From Acaricomes phytoseiuli DSM 14247 (GTDB taxonomy: Bacteria; Actinomycetota; Actinomycetes; Actinomycetales; Micrococcaceae), in contig NZ_AQXM01000043.1 in NCBI RefSeq assembly GCF_000376245.1, positions 1-42,013 on the forward strand: a stretch of DNA of 42,013 nt, given 5' to 3'. Both the position numbers and the translations under genes were made by a program. Shown one piece after another: positions 35,248-42,013 of this stretch (position 1 is its first letter; the number at the start of each line of letters is the position of its first letter). The notes below the pieces were generated by a model. The model had not been told where the DNA came from. It did no database searches and saw only the letters and a list, made by a program, of their open reading frames with translations.

Positions 35248-37823
35248 GTGAATGTATTCCAACGGCGCCGACCGCGCAGTACCATCCCAGCAGGCGGTTT
35301 AGCCGCCAAAGTCCTCGGAGGCGCTTTAGCCGCCTCCCTTATCGCACTGCCACTCGCAGGACCGGCTCATGCCATTGAGACCCCTACCGGTGACCCTTCA
35401 GAAGCACGGGGTTCCATCGTGGGTGCTTTCCTGGGCGGCTCGGCCATTGCCGAAGCCGGAGTCACCTCGGCTAGTTTCCCCACGAAACCGGGCCCTGACT
35501 TCCAGCCGATCTACCTTGAGGTGTTCGGCGGCAAAGCCATCCAGCTCCCCAATATCAGCATCCCGCTGCTCAAGGACGGCGATCAGCCCGGTCTGTTAGA
35601 TATCGGCGGCAGCGTCGGAGCGCTGAACTCCTACTCCAAAGCTGCTGATGGAAGAGCGAACGCCGCTGCGGGTGCCGTGAGCTCAGACGGCTCAGTCACC
35701 CCGACCAATCCACAGGACCCCAGCAGCAATGGCAATGCCAAGATCGATCTGCGCGTCCTGCTCGATCAGCTCAAGATCGACGTCGCTCATCAGCTGGTCA
35801 GCGCGGCTGAGGTCGACGCCAACTCCCTATCCACGAGCATCAAGGTGACTGAGGGCGGTACGCCAGAGACCAGCTACGACTTCGCTGATGCTCACGCGCG
35901 GCTTCAGGTTCCGCCGGTCGGCACCATCATCGGTGGCGTCACCGGAGGCCTCGGCCCGGTCAAGGACACGGTGACCGCCGCTCTGGGAAGCAACGGTGCT
36001 ATCACCACCGCTCTCCAGACCGCGGTCAACGCGATCAACCTCGATCTTGGCGTAGCCAAGCTCAAGACCACCGGAAGCACGGTCACGTTCTCCGGCATCG
36101 ACGATGCCTTCAACGCCCTGACCGCGAGCCTGCCGACGACCATTAAGAGCAAGAACGGTGCGGTCACCCTAGACCTCAACACCGGTCTGGCCGATGTCGA
36201 CATCGCCAAGCTCTACAAAGGCGCCGATGCCACTGATCTGAACGGGCTCCCCCCGAACACCGACATCCTGGACAGCAAAATGGTCCAGGACTAGCTCGGT
36301 GGCGTGTCAGATGTGGCCGACGCCATCGTCGACAAGCTCAACACGGGCTTCAAGGATGCCCTGCTGAATAACGTCAAGGTGACCATCAAAGCCACCGCCG
36401 AAGCTTCCGTAGCCACGGTGACCGCCACGACCGGCTTCGAGGTCTCCGGCACCTTGGCGCAGGTCACTGGAGTGGCCGGGGCCGGGGATCCGGTGATCAC
36501 CGCCCAGGACATCTCGCTCAAGCCGCCGCTCTTGCCGGCCGTGAACATTCCTTCATCTGTTGTGGTGAACGCACTCAAGCCAGTGCTCGTGACCCCGCTG
36601 AAAACGGCGCTGGGAACTCCTCTGGACGCTCTGCTGAACCAGATCACCGCTCCGGGTGGTCCTATCACCACCATCGTGAAGGGTGTCACTGATCCGATTC
36701 TGGCCGCTGTAGAACCAGTCTTCATGGCTTTCCAGCAGGCAGCTCGGCTCATCATCAACGACCAGCCGACCCTTGAGGGACGGCCCGCTGATATCGCCAG
36801 CCCGAAGGCTTACACCGTCCGGGCGCTCACCGCGGTCCTGTTCCCGGGCGGCCTGCCCGGCGGCGGAACGCCTTTCGCTCAGGTTCCCGACCCGCGCGAC
36901 GGTCTAGCCCGGGTCAGCATCTCCTCCTCGACGGTATTCGCTGACGCTGCCGCAGCCGCTCCGACGATCACCGCGGCTCCGGCTTCGGTGCAGGACGGCA
37001 AGAGCACAAGTGTCACCGGTGAGGGCTTCGACCCTGCTGGTGGTCCTGTTTCGGTGCAACTGAACGACGCTGACGGCCAGCCCGTGGCGATCCGGTTTCG
37101 GTGACCCCGAACAGCGACGGCACCCTGCCCGCCACCGATCTGCCGGTACCCGCCGGCACTCCAGCAGGCGAGTACACGGTGGTTGGAACTCAGGGCAGCA
37201 TGACGGCTGAGGCGCCTTACACGGTTGATCCAGGTCCGGGCCCCGGCACGAACCCGACCGCGTCCAACCCGACCGCGTCCAACCCGACCGCGTCCAACCC
37301 GACCGCGTCCAACCCGACCGCGTCCAACCCGACCCTGGTGGCCGTGCCGTCGCAGGTGAAGCCGGGTGAGAAGGCTACGATCGCTGGTAACGGCTGGCCC
37401 GCATCGGTCACGGTCACCCTGCGGTTGAACGACCCGTCAGGTGCCGTAGTGGGAGATTGGGCAAAGGTTCAGACCGATGCCAACGGCAACGTGCCCTTCA
37501 CCACGCTGACCGTGCCGCTGGACCTGCCGGCTCAGACACTCACGGTTACGGGGATGACGGATGACGGCATCTCTGCCATGACACCGCTCGCGGTGCTCGA
37601 CGCAGCTGATCCCGGCACGGGAGGCAACACAGCTGGTAACTCCACCTCTGGCGGAGCGACCAACGACGGTGCCACCGCTGGCAGCGTGCGCGGCAGCAGC
37701 ACGGGTAGCTCGCTGGCAGCTACCGGTGCCGAGACAGCGATCCCGCTCGGCCTCGCTGCACTCGCCTTGATCGGAGGGGCCGCAGCACTGGTCTTCTCCC
37801 GGTCACGGCGCAGCAAGGCCTGA
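35248..37823 (+). pseudogene. wall-anchored surface protein (choice-of-anchor G type) with stop codon and frameshift
   Basis: The intact protein would be about 858 residues. It has a signal peptide (basic start, hydrophobic core, cleavage after AHA near residue 42), and a long beta-rich region resembling choice-of-anchor G proteins (IGGSVGALNSYSKAADGRAN). Two Ig-like modules follow, separated by an NPTAS repeat, then the sorting signal LAATG, a hydrophobic helix and RSRRSKA. LAATG fits class E sortase (LAXTG). Two lesions break it. A TAG at 36292-36294 falls in DxLGGV, where one base change such as CAG to TAG would do it. A one-base deletion lies near 37086, where GTGGCGATCC should read GTGGGCGATCC to give QPVGDPVSVT. 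Restoring one base makes the length a multiple of three. The start is GTG with a good ribosome-binding site. Confidence 0.82.
37251..37334 (+). repeat. 15-base tandem repeat encoding NPTAS
   Basis: AACCCGACCGCGTCC occurs five times in perfect tandem (37251-37325), followed by a partial copy of nine bases. It encodes NPTAS five times and forms a linker between two Ig-like modules. Perfect identity between copies suggests recent slippage, and the copy number may vary between strains. Confidence 0.95.
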
Positions 37824-37860
37824 TGAACCGCCCGTCTTTGATGGGCCTATAAATGAATAG

Positions 37861-37902
37861 CTGGTGGCGTGTCTGTCTCCCCCTCGGCAGACACGCCACC
37901 AG
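37861..37902. terminator. strong hairpin after the surface protein gene
   Basis: CTGGTGGCGTGTCTG (37861-37875) and CAGACACGCCACCAG (37888-37902) form a perfect 15-base-pair stem with a 12-base loop. It lies between the surface protein stop and the next operon. No U-run follows, as is common for actinobacterial terminators. Confidence 0.85.
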
Positions 37903-37908
37903 TGCCTT

Positions 37909-37932
37909 AAGCTTCAGAAAAAGCTTCAGAAA
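37909..37932 (+). repeat. 12-base tandem duplication in the DUF5819 gene leader
   Basis: AAGCTTCAGAAA occurs twice in perfect tandem, starting 6 bases after the hairpin and ending 22 bases before the DUF5819 start. It may be an operator pair or a slippage product. Confidence 0.8.
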
Positions 37933-37954
37933 CACTCTGTGCGGAAAGAATGAC

Positions 37955-38767
37955 ATGGTGAAAGAATCCTCACCGTCTCAGGCGGCAGCGTTGCCACCCG
38001 GTGATACCAAACGACCACTCGGTGCCCGGATCTTCCTCGCTGTCCTGGCGATGGTCCTCGGCTGGCATGTTTTTGCCACCTTCGTCTGGGGCAGCGGAAA
38101 TCTGCCCGTCCAGAACGCGGTGGGCACACAGAACCTCAGCTCCTATATGCTGCCGATGTTCAATCAGGCATGGAACGTATTCGCGCCGGATCCGGAATTC
38201 GTCGATGCCCGGGTGCTCTTCAGGGCTACCCTGCGGGATCGGCAAACCGGGGCGGAGCGGGTCAGCGAATTCGTGAATATCAGCCAGCACGATATCGACT
38301 CATCAATTCGCTCGCACCCCATCCCCTCCAAACTCCTCATCTCCAGCTTCGGGCTGGCAGCCACGTATTCCGGAGATTTCGCAACCCTGTCTGCGGAACA
38401 GAAAAAGATCTTCGGCCAAAATTTCGATGGCGAGGACTGGCCCCAGCAGCTGATAGACCACCTGGCGCAGGCGCCGGACGCCAAGGCTTCCGGGGCGTAT
38501 ACCGGAATGGCGCGTACTGATCAGGCGCTCGTAATGCTATCGACGAATATCGCCCAGGCCCTCTGGCCGGAAGAAGAGATCATCTCGGTCCAGACTCAGC
38601 ACACTCAGCAGAACGTGCCAAACTTCGAAGATCGCGGTACGGATAAGCGAGCCACCCCCAGCGTGATTACTTCAGGGTGGCGCAGCCCGTTACCGAGCCC
38701 TGGCATTGACCTTCAGGTGTATCGCGATTATGTTCAGGGAATGCCGACTCAAGGGGCCTCACGATGA
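37955..38767 (+). CDS. DUF5819-family membrane-anchored protein
   Basis: This 270-residue protein has one N-terminal membrane helix (about residues 22-45), then a domain facing outward. The FNQAWNVFAPDPEF strip (about 69-82) is the hallmark I associate with DUF5819, a family regularly found beside HTTM-domain genes in Actinobacteria. The rest has no cysteine and no recognisable catalytic motif. ATG 37955 (MVKESSPSQ) has GGAAAG about seven bases upstream. The frame open from 37853 runs through the hairpin and is not used. The stop overlaps the HTTM start by four bases (ATGA), so the two are translationally coupled. A role as subunit or substrate adaptor of the HTTM protein is likely but unproven. 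Confidence 0.87.
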   Translation: MVKESSPSQAAALPPGDTKRPLGARIFLAVLAMVLGWHVFATFVWGSGNLPVQNAVGTQNLSSYMLPMFNQAWNVFAPDPEFVDARVLFRATLRDRQTGAERVSEFVNISQHDIDSSIRSHPIPSKLLISSFGLAATYSGDFATLSAEQKKIFGQNFDGEDWPQQLIDHLAQAPDAKASGAYTGMARTDQALVMLSTNIAQALWPEEEIISVQTQHTQQNVPNFEDRGTDKRATPSVITSGWRSPLPSPGIDLQVYRDYVQGMPTQGASR

Positions 38768-39885
38768 ACGCCCCGCAGCCCCCCACGGAGCAGCTCAATC
38801 CCTGGCCGGAGCTAGTAGCCAGAACCAAAGACCTCTATTACCGCCTGGAGCGTTGGCTCCTCGACGGCAAGCGGGCGAGTTACGGCGTGAGCATGGCCCG
38901 GATTCTCTACGGACTCATCGCGGTGCTCTTCGTCGTGACGAACTTCGGGCCCCGGAATGTGCTGTGGGGCAGCGGCGCGCAGTGGGCCGAGCCCTTGCGC
39001 TGGAATTCGATCTGGGGCCCGCCCTTCACGTTCTACACCCCGGATGACGGCACCGTGTTGTTCACCCTGAAATTCCTGCTCCTCGGGCTCGCCGGGCTGA
39101 GCCTCATGGTGGGGTTCTTGAGCCGCACCTCAGCCATCGTGGTGCTCTATCTCATGACCAGCCTGGTGAACTCGAACCCCGCGGTCACCGACGCTCAGGA
39201 CAATGCTTACCGGATCATGCTCCTGCTGTTCTGCTTCACCGACTGGTCTCAGCATTGGTCCGTCGACGCCTGGCGCCGCCGCCGCCGGGCGCTCGCCGGA
39301 AAGCGGCCGTATCCGCTTTCCGCGGAGCGGCTCCTGCCTTCCTGGGTTCCGGCGGGTATTCATAATGTCGCCCTGATCGCCATCGCCTATCAGCTGTTCA
39401 CCATCTACGCCATCGCCGGGCTCGCCAAGCTCGCGGGGGACACTTGGCGATCCGGTACCGCAGTGTACTTCCCCCTGGCCTCCGACCGGTTCAATATCTG
39501 GCCCTGGCTGAACGAGATGCTCTACAGCAATGGCGTGATGGTCGGGCTAGTGACCTTCTTCTCAGTGGCGATCCAGATCGCCTTCCCGCTGATGCTCCTG
39601 CAGCGCTGGACCAGGATCATCGGCTTGCTGGGCATTAGCGCCATGCATTTGATGATCGGCGTGGTCATGGGTCTGGGTCTGTTCTCCTTGGCGATGGTGG
39701 CCGCCGATGTCATCTTCATCCGGAATCGCAGCTATCAGTGGGCCGAGCGGAAACTGCGCGCGATCTGGGCCCGGCTCCGGGAAACCAGAATGCCGCCGGC
39801 TCAGGAACAGAAACCGGGTAAGAGTAACGGCGAAGGCAAGAGTAAAGACAAGAGCAAAGCCGGCTTAGCGGGGGTCTCTAGGTGA
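38764..39885 (+). CDS. HTTM-domain membrane protein (vitamin K-dependent gamma-carboxylase-like)
   Basis: This 373-residue integral membrane protein has HTTM-type topology, with several helices between residues 43 and 320 and a charged cytosolic tail rich in K, S and G. The strip IAGLAKLAGDTWRSG (about 217-231) matches the VKGC pattern AGVKKLDADW, and Lys222 falls on the lysine proposed as the catalytic base of human gamma-glutamyl carboxylase. That alignment is from memory. Bacterial HTTM proteins are mostly uncharacterised. It overlaps the DUF5819 gene by four bases and the FAD oxidoreductase gene by four, so all three are made together. An FAD redox partner recalls the quinone recycling that carboxylases need. 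Confidence 0.9.
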   Translation: MNAPQPPTEQLNPWPELVARTKDLYYRLERWLLDGKRASYGVSMARILYGLIAVLFVVTNFGPRNVLWGSGAQWAEPLRWNSIWGPPFTFYTPDDGTVLFTLKFLLLGLAGLSLMVGFLSRTSAIVVLYLMTSLVNSNPAVTDAQDNAYRIMLLLFCFTDWSQHWSVDAWRRRRRALAGKRPYPLSAERLLPSWVPAGIHNVALIAIAYQLFTIYAIAGLAKLAGDTWRSGTAVYFPLASDRFNIWPWLNEMLYSNGVMVGLVTFFSVAIQIAFPLMLLQRWTRIIGLLGISAMHLMIGVVMGLGLFSLAMVAADVIFIRNRSYQWAERKLRAIWARLRETRMPPAQEQKPGKSNGEGKSKDKSKAGLAGVSR

Positions 39886-41345
39886 GCGGAACCGATGCCA
39901 TTGTCGTCGGTGCCGGCCCCAATGGGCTGGCCGCTGCGGTGACCCTGGCCCGTGCCGGGCTCGAGGTGGAACTGTATGAAGCCCGGGACACTCCGGGCGG
40001 GGGTACCCGCACCGAGCAGCTGATCGAACCAGGCCACTGGCACGATGCCTGCTCCGCAGTGCACCCCATGGCTTTTGCTTCGCCGTTTTTCGCCGAGTTC
40101 GGTTTGGCGGAGCGGATCGACTGGTTCGTGCCGGAGATCTCTTATGGTCACCCGCTGGATGGCGGCCGGGCGGCCCTGGCCTACCACGACCTGGAGCGGA
40201 CCGTAGCTAACCTGGGCAGGGACGGCAGGGCCTATCGGCGACTGCTCGGCCCACTCATCCGGCACAGCGAAGAAGTCCTGGATGTCTCCATGCATCCGCT
40301 GCTTCGCCGGCCAGATGCTCTAGTGCGACTCTTCCCGGCGCTTCTCGCTTTAGGGCTCGGCACCGCCTGGCAAGGCACCCCTGCCTGGAATCTGGGCTTC
40401 CGGGGCGAGGCCGCCCCGGCACTGCTGAGCGGAGCTGCGGCACATACCGTGACCCCGCAGCCGCGCCCGGCCACGGCAGCCGCGGGGCTCGTCCTGAGCC
40501 ATCTGGCTCATACCGTCGGCTGGCCGATCCCACGGGGCGGTTCGCAGCAGATCACCCAGGCGTTGCTCGCCGACTTCACCGCCCATGGTGGCCGTCTCCA
40601 CCTCGGCAGTCCGGTCACCGCCTTGGCCGATTTGCCGCAGGCCAGAGCGAGGCTACTGGATATCGCGCCTACCGCACTGGCAGAGCTGACTCCGGGCCAG
40701 CTGCGCACCGGCTACCTGAAGTCGCTGAACCGGTTCGAGTACGGGAACGCCGCCTGCAAGGTGGACTTCATTCTTTCCGGGCCCATCCCCTGGCAGTACA
40801 CGGAACTGAGCGGGGCGGGGACCGTGCATGTCGCCGGGGCCCGGGCGGAGGTCGCCGCCGCGGAGGCCCAGGTGGCGCGGGGGCAGCATCCGGAGCGGCC
40901 TTATGTTCTGGTCTCCCAACCGAGCCGCTTCGATTCTGGCCGGGCGCCTGCCGGGCGGGAGATCGTGTGGTCTTACTGTCACGTCCCGGCGGGCTCGGAT
41001 AGGGATATGAGCGCCGCGATGATCGCGCAGATCGAGCGCTTCGCACCGGGCTTCCGGGATCTCATCGTGGGATTCCGGGTGACTCCGGCGGCGGAACTAT
41101 CGAAGTACAACGCCAACTACCCGGGCGGGGACTTCGGCACCGGGCGGGTTGATCTTCGCCAGCTCCTCGCCCGGCCGGTACTCAGCCCCACACCCTGGCA
41201 GACTCCGCTACCGGGTACCTACCTGTGCTCTGCAGGCACGGCTCCGGGGCCGGGTGTGCACGGCATGGCCGGCCTGCAAGCAGCCGAGCTGGCACTCAAG
41301 GAAGTCTTCGGCTTACCGCGGCCTAGCCTGGCGCCGGGTGAGTAA
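39882..41345 (+). CDS. FAD-dependent oxidoreductase, phytoene-desaturase-like
   Basis: This 487-residue flavoprotein of the amine oxidase / CrtI-like NAD(P)/FAD family has the dinucleotide loop VVGAGPNGLAAAVTLARAG at residues 8-26. EARDTPGGGTRTEQL follows, then a C-terminal FAD-binding CSAGTAPGPGVHGMAGLQAA. The middle shows HGGRLHLGSPVTAL as in desaturase relatives. No carotenoid genes lie nearby, so a carotenoid substrate is not supported by context. It starts with GTG overlapping the HTTM stop (GTGA). A hairpin follows 14 bases after the stop. The tight coupling suggests it supplies or recycles a redox cofactor for the HTTM protein, which is an inference. Confidence 0.9.
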   Translation: MSGTDAIVVGAGPNGLAAAVTLARAGLEVELYEARDTPGGGTRTEQLIEPGHWHDACSAVHPMAFASPFFAEFGLAERIDWFVPEISYGHPLDGGRAALAYHDLERTVANLGRDGRAYRRLLGPLIRHSEEVLDVSMHPLLRRPDALVRLFPALLALGLGTAWQGTPAWNLGFRGEAAPALLSGAAAHTVTPQPRPATAAAGLVLSHLAHTVGWPIPRGGSQQITQALLADFTAHGGRLHLGSPVTALADLPQARARLLDIAPTALAELTPGQLRTGYLKSLNRFEYGNAACKVDFILSGPIPWQYTELSGAGTVHVAGARAEVAAAEAQVARGQHPERPYVLVSQPSRFDSGRAPAGREIVWSYCHVPAGSDRDMSAAMIAQIERFAPGFRDLIVGFRVTPAAELSKYNANYPGGDFGTGRVDLRQLLARPVLSPTPWQTPLPGTYLCSAGTAPGPGVHGMAGLQAAELALKEVFGLPRPSLAPGE

Positions 41346-41358
41346 TTCTTGACAGGGA

Positions 41359-41406
41359 GACAGCATTGCGGGGCAACACTAGTTGGTGTTACCCCGCAAT
41401 GCTGTC
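41359..41406. terminator. strong bidirectional hairpin
   Basis: GACAGCATTGCGGGG (41359-41373) pairs perfectly with CCCCGCAATGCTGTC (41392-41406), and AACAC/GTGTT extends the stem inward past one mismatch to about 20 pairs with a 6-base loop. It lies between two convergent genes and can end both transcripts. Confidence 0.88.
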
Positions 41407-41418
41407 AGGAGTTAGTTC

Positions 41419-41715
41419 TTATTTATATTGAATCCGAGTACCTTGACCAGCCTTGTAGAAGATGGTTCCGCCTTCATAGGTCTGATAAGCCTCGCCCGGT
41501 GCCGGGTAAATTTCATCACTGGTGGGGTAGCCTAGACGTCCATTCTCGTAATTCTGATTGGCCCATTCCGCTCTGATACCTCCCTGACTTAAGAAAGCTT
41601 CTTTAGTAGGGGTCAGAATTATCGATGTCGGGCCGGAAGGCAACCCCTGGAAGTTCGCATAGCAACCACCATTACGCAGACCGCAGATAACGTTCGAGGT
41701 CGGGTAACGGTACTC
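41419..41715 (-). pseudogene. LGFP-repeat wall protein, 3' fragment cut by the IS
   Basis: The minus-strand frame is open from the IS boundary (41715) to TAA 41421-41419 and gives 98 residues. It begins EYRYPTSNVICGLRNGGCYA, followed by NFQG and later RAEWANQNYENGRLGYPTSD and TYEGGTIFY. These are LGFP repeats, short modules found in actinobacterial wall hydrolases and esterases that bind the cell wall. The two cysteines in CGLRNGGC are typical of such repeats. The upstream part, with start and signal peptide, is missing and should lie beyond the IS. The reading runs without a break to the junction, so the IS interrupted a real gene. A TTG at 41643 could only start a 74-residue remnant. Confidence 0.83.
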
Positions 41716-42013
41716 GGGTCTGTCCCGGGTTTGGTTGACAGTTGGGGTTTGGGGTGATCAGGCCGCTTTCGCGTCCGTGTAGATCGTCTCAAACTCTACG
41801 GGAGTGAGTTTGCCGAGGCCGCGTTGCCGGCGTCTTCGGTTGTACTTCGTTTCGATCCAGGAAACGATCGCGAGGCGGAGGTCAGCGCGAGTGTTCCAGC
41901 ATCTCGTGTTGAGCACGTTCTTCTGAAGCAGGCTGAAGAAACTCTCCATGCTCGCGTTATCGCCAGCTCCGTAGGACCGGCCCATGGAGCCGATAAGGCC
42001 GTTGTTCTTCAGG
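41716..42013 (-). mobile_element. IS3-family insertion sequence, right-hand part (cut by window end)
   Basis: This is the inverted copy of the element at the left end: the same terminal 33 bases, the same non-coding spacer and the same transposase 3' end. One base differs in the shared coding part (P versus A codon). The copy runs off the window. Its target is the LGFP-repeat gene. Confidence 0.92.
41758..42013 (-). CDS. IS3-family transposase (OrfB, rve core), C-terminal fragment
   Basis: The last 84 codons of the frame are visible, entering from beyond base 42013 in phase from 42012 (LKNNGLIGSMGRSYGAGDNA). NGLIGSMGRSYGAGDNASME is the standard segment before the final catalytic glutamate of IS3-group transposases. 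The end matches the left copy except for one residue. The ATG at 41985 is internal and not a real start. Confidence 0.92.
   Translation of the reverse strand, partial: LKNNGLIGSMGRSYGAGDNASMESFFSLLQKNVLNTRCWNTRADLRLAIVSWIETKYNRRRRQRGLGKLTPVEFETIYTDAKAA

Noticed and set aside
37251-37334. Short direct repeats considered as a CRISPR array
   Set aside because: The units are contiguous without spacers, in frame, and encode NPTAS inside a surface protein.

Overview
The window reads as chromosomal DNA of a high-GC Gram-positive bacterium. Overall GC looks to be a little over 60 percent. The content suggests an Arthrobacter-like member of the Micrococcaceae: a serS / diacylglycerol kinase / pheA neighbourhood, a very long Lhr helicase, a Nei-type glycosylase, a NUDIX (DUF4916-like) gene beside tgt, a DUF5819-HTTM pair, and a cell-wall protein ending in an LAATG sorting motif. 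The family is an inference from gene types and order. Five broken genes plus repeated IS copies point to a lineage undergoing genome decay, as is known for Renibacterium, but the GC looks too high for that genus.

Layout. Both ends of the window lie inside copies of the same IS3-family element in inverted orientation, so the window may be a whole contig that stopped at repeats. The left copy cuts a small gene that followed a HAD phosphatase. Next come the minus-strand serS-HAD genes, a lipid kinase on plus, and a minus-strand rhodanese-pheA-small acidic protein group. From 5.5 to 10.1 kb there are three plus-strand genes: a peptide transporter broken by a stop codon, phosphoglucomutase and an NCS2 uracil/xanthine-type permease. 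From 10.1 to 17.1 kb everything is on minus: a HAD-GDPD-glycerate kinase operon, a PEBP-like protein, a sugar kinase, proline iminopeptidase, an alpha/beta hydrolase and a glutamine amidotransferase broken by a stop codon.

From 17.2 to 34.5 kb there is a RelA/SpoT-domain protein, a LysR-type effector-binding protein without its DNA-binding part, a DUF4232 lipoprotein, lhr-nei-pseudouridine synthase on plus, a DUF1684 protein, an acyl-CoA dehydrogenase/SDR operon, a GH76-like glycosidase, a PAP2 phosphatase, and a queuosine pair (tgt facing a YhhQ-type transporter).

From 34.5 to 41.7 kb the window becomes accessory in character. A 759-base non-coding stretch holds short repeats, a CRP-like palindrome and a solitary IS end. 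It is followed by a wall-anchored surface protein gene with two separate lesions. After a strong hairpin comes a tightly coupled three-gene operon: DUF5819 protein, HTTM-domain membrane protein and FAD-dependent oxidoreductase. A second strong hairpin and the tail of an LGFP-repeat wall protein, cut by the right-hand IS, end the window. The DUF5819-HTTM-oxidoreductase operon is the best candidate for an uncharacterised system. The HTTM protein keeps a lysine that appears to align with the catalytic-base lysine of vitamin K-dependent gamma-carboxylase.
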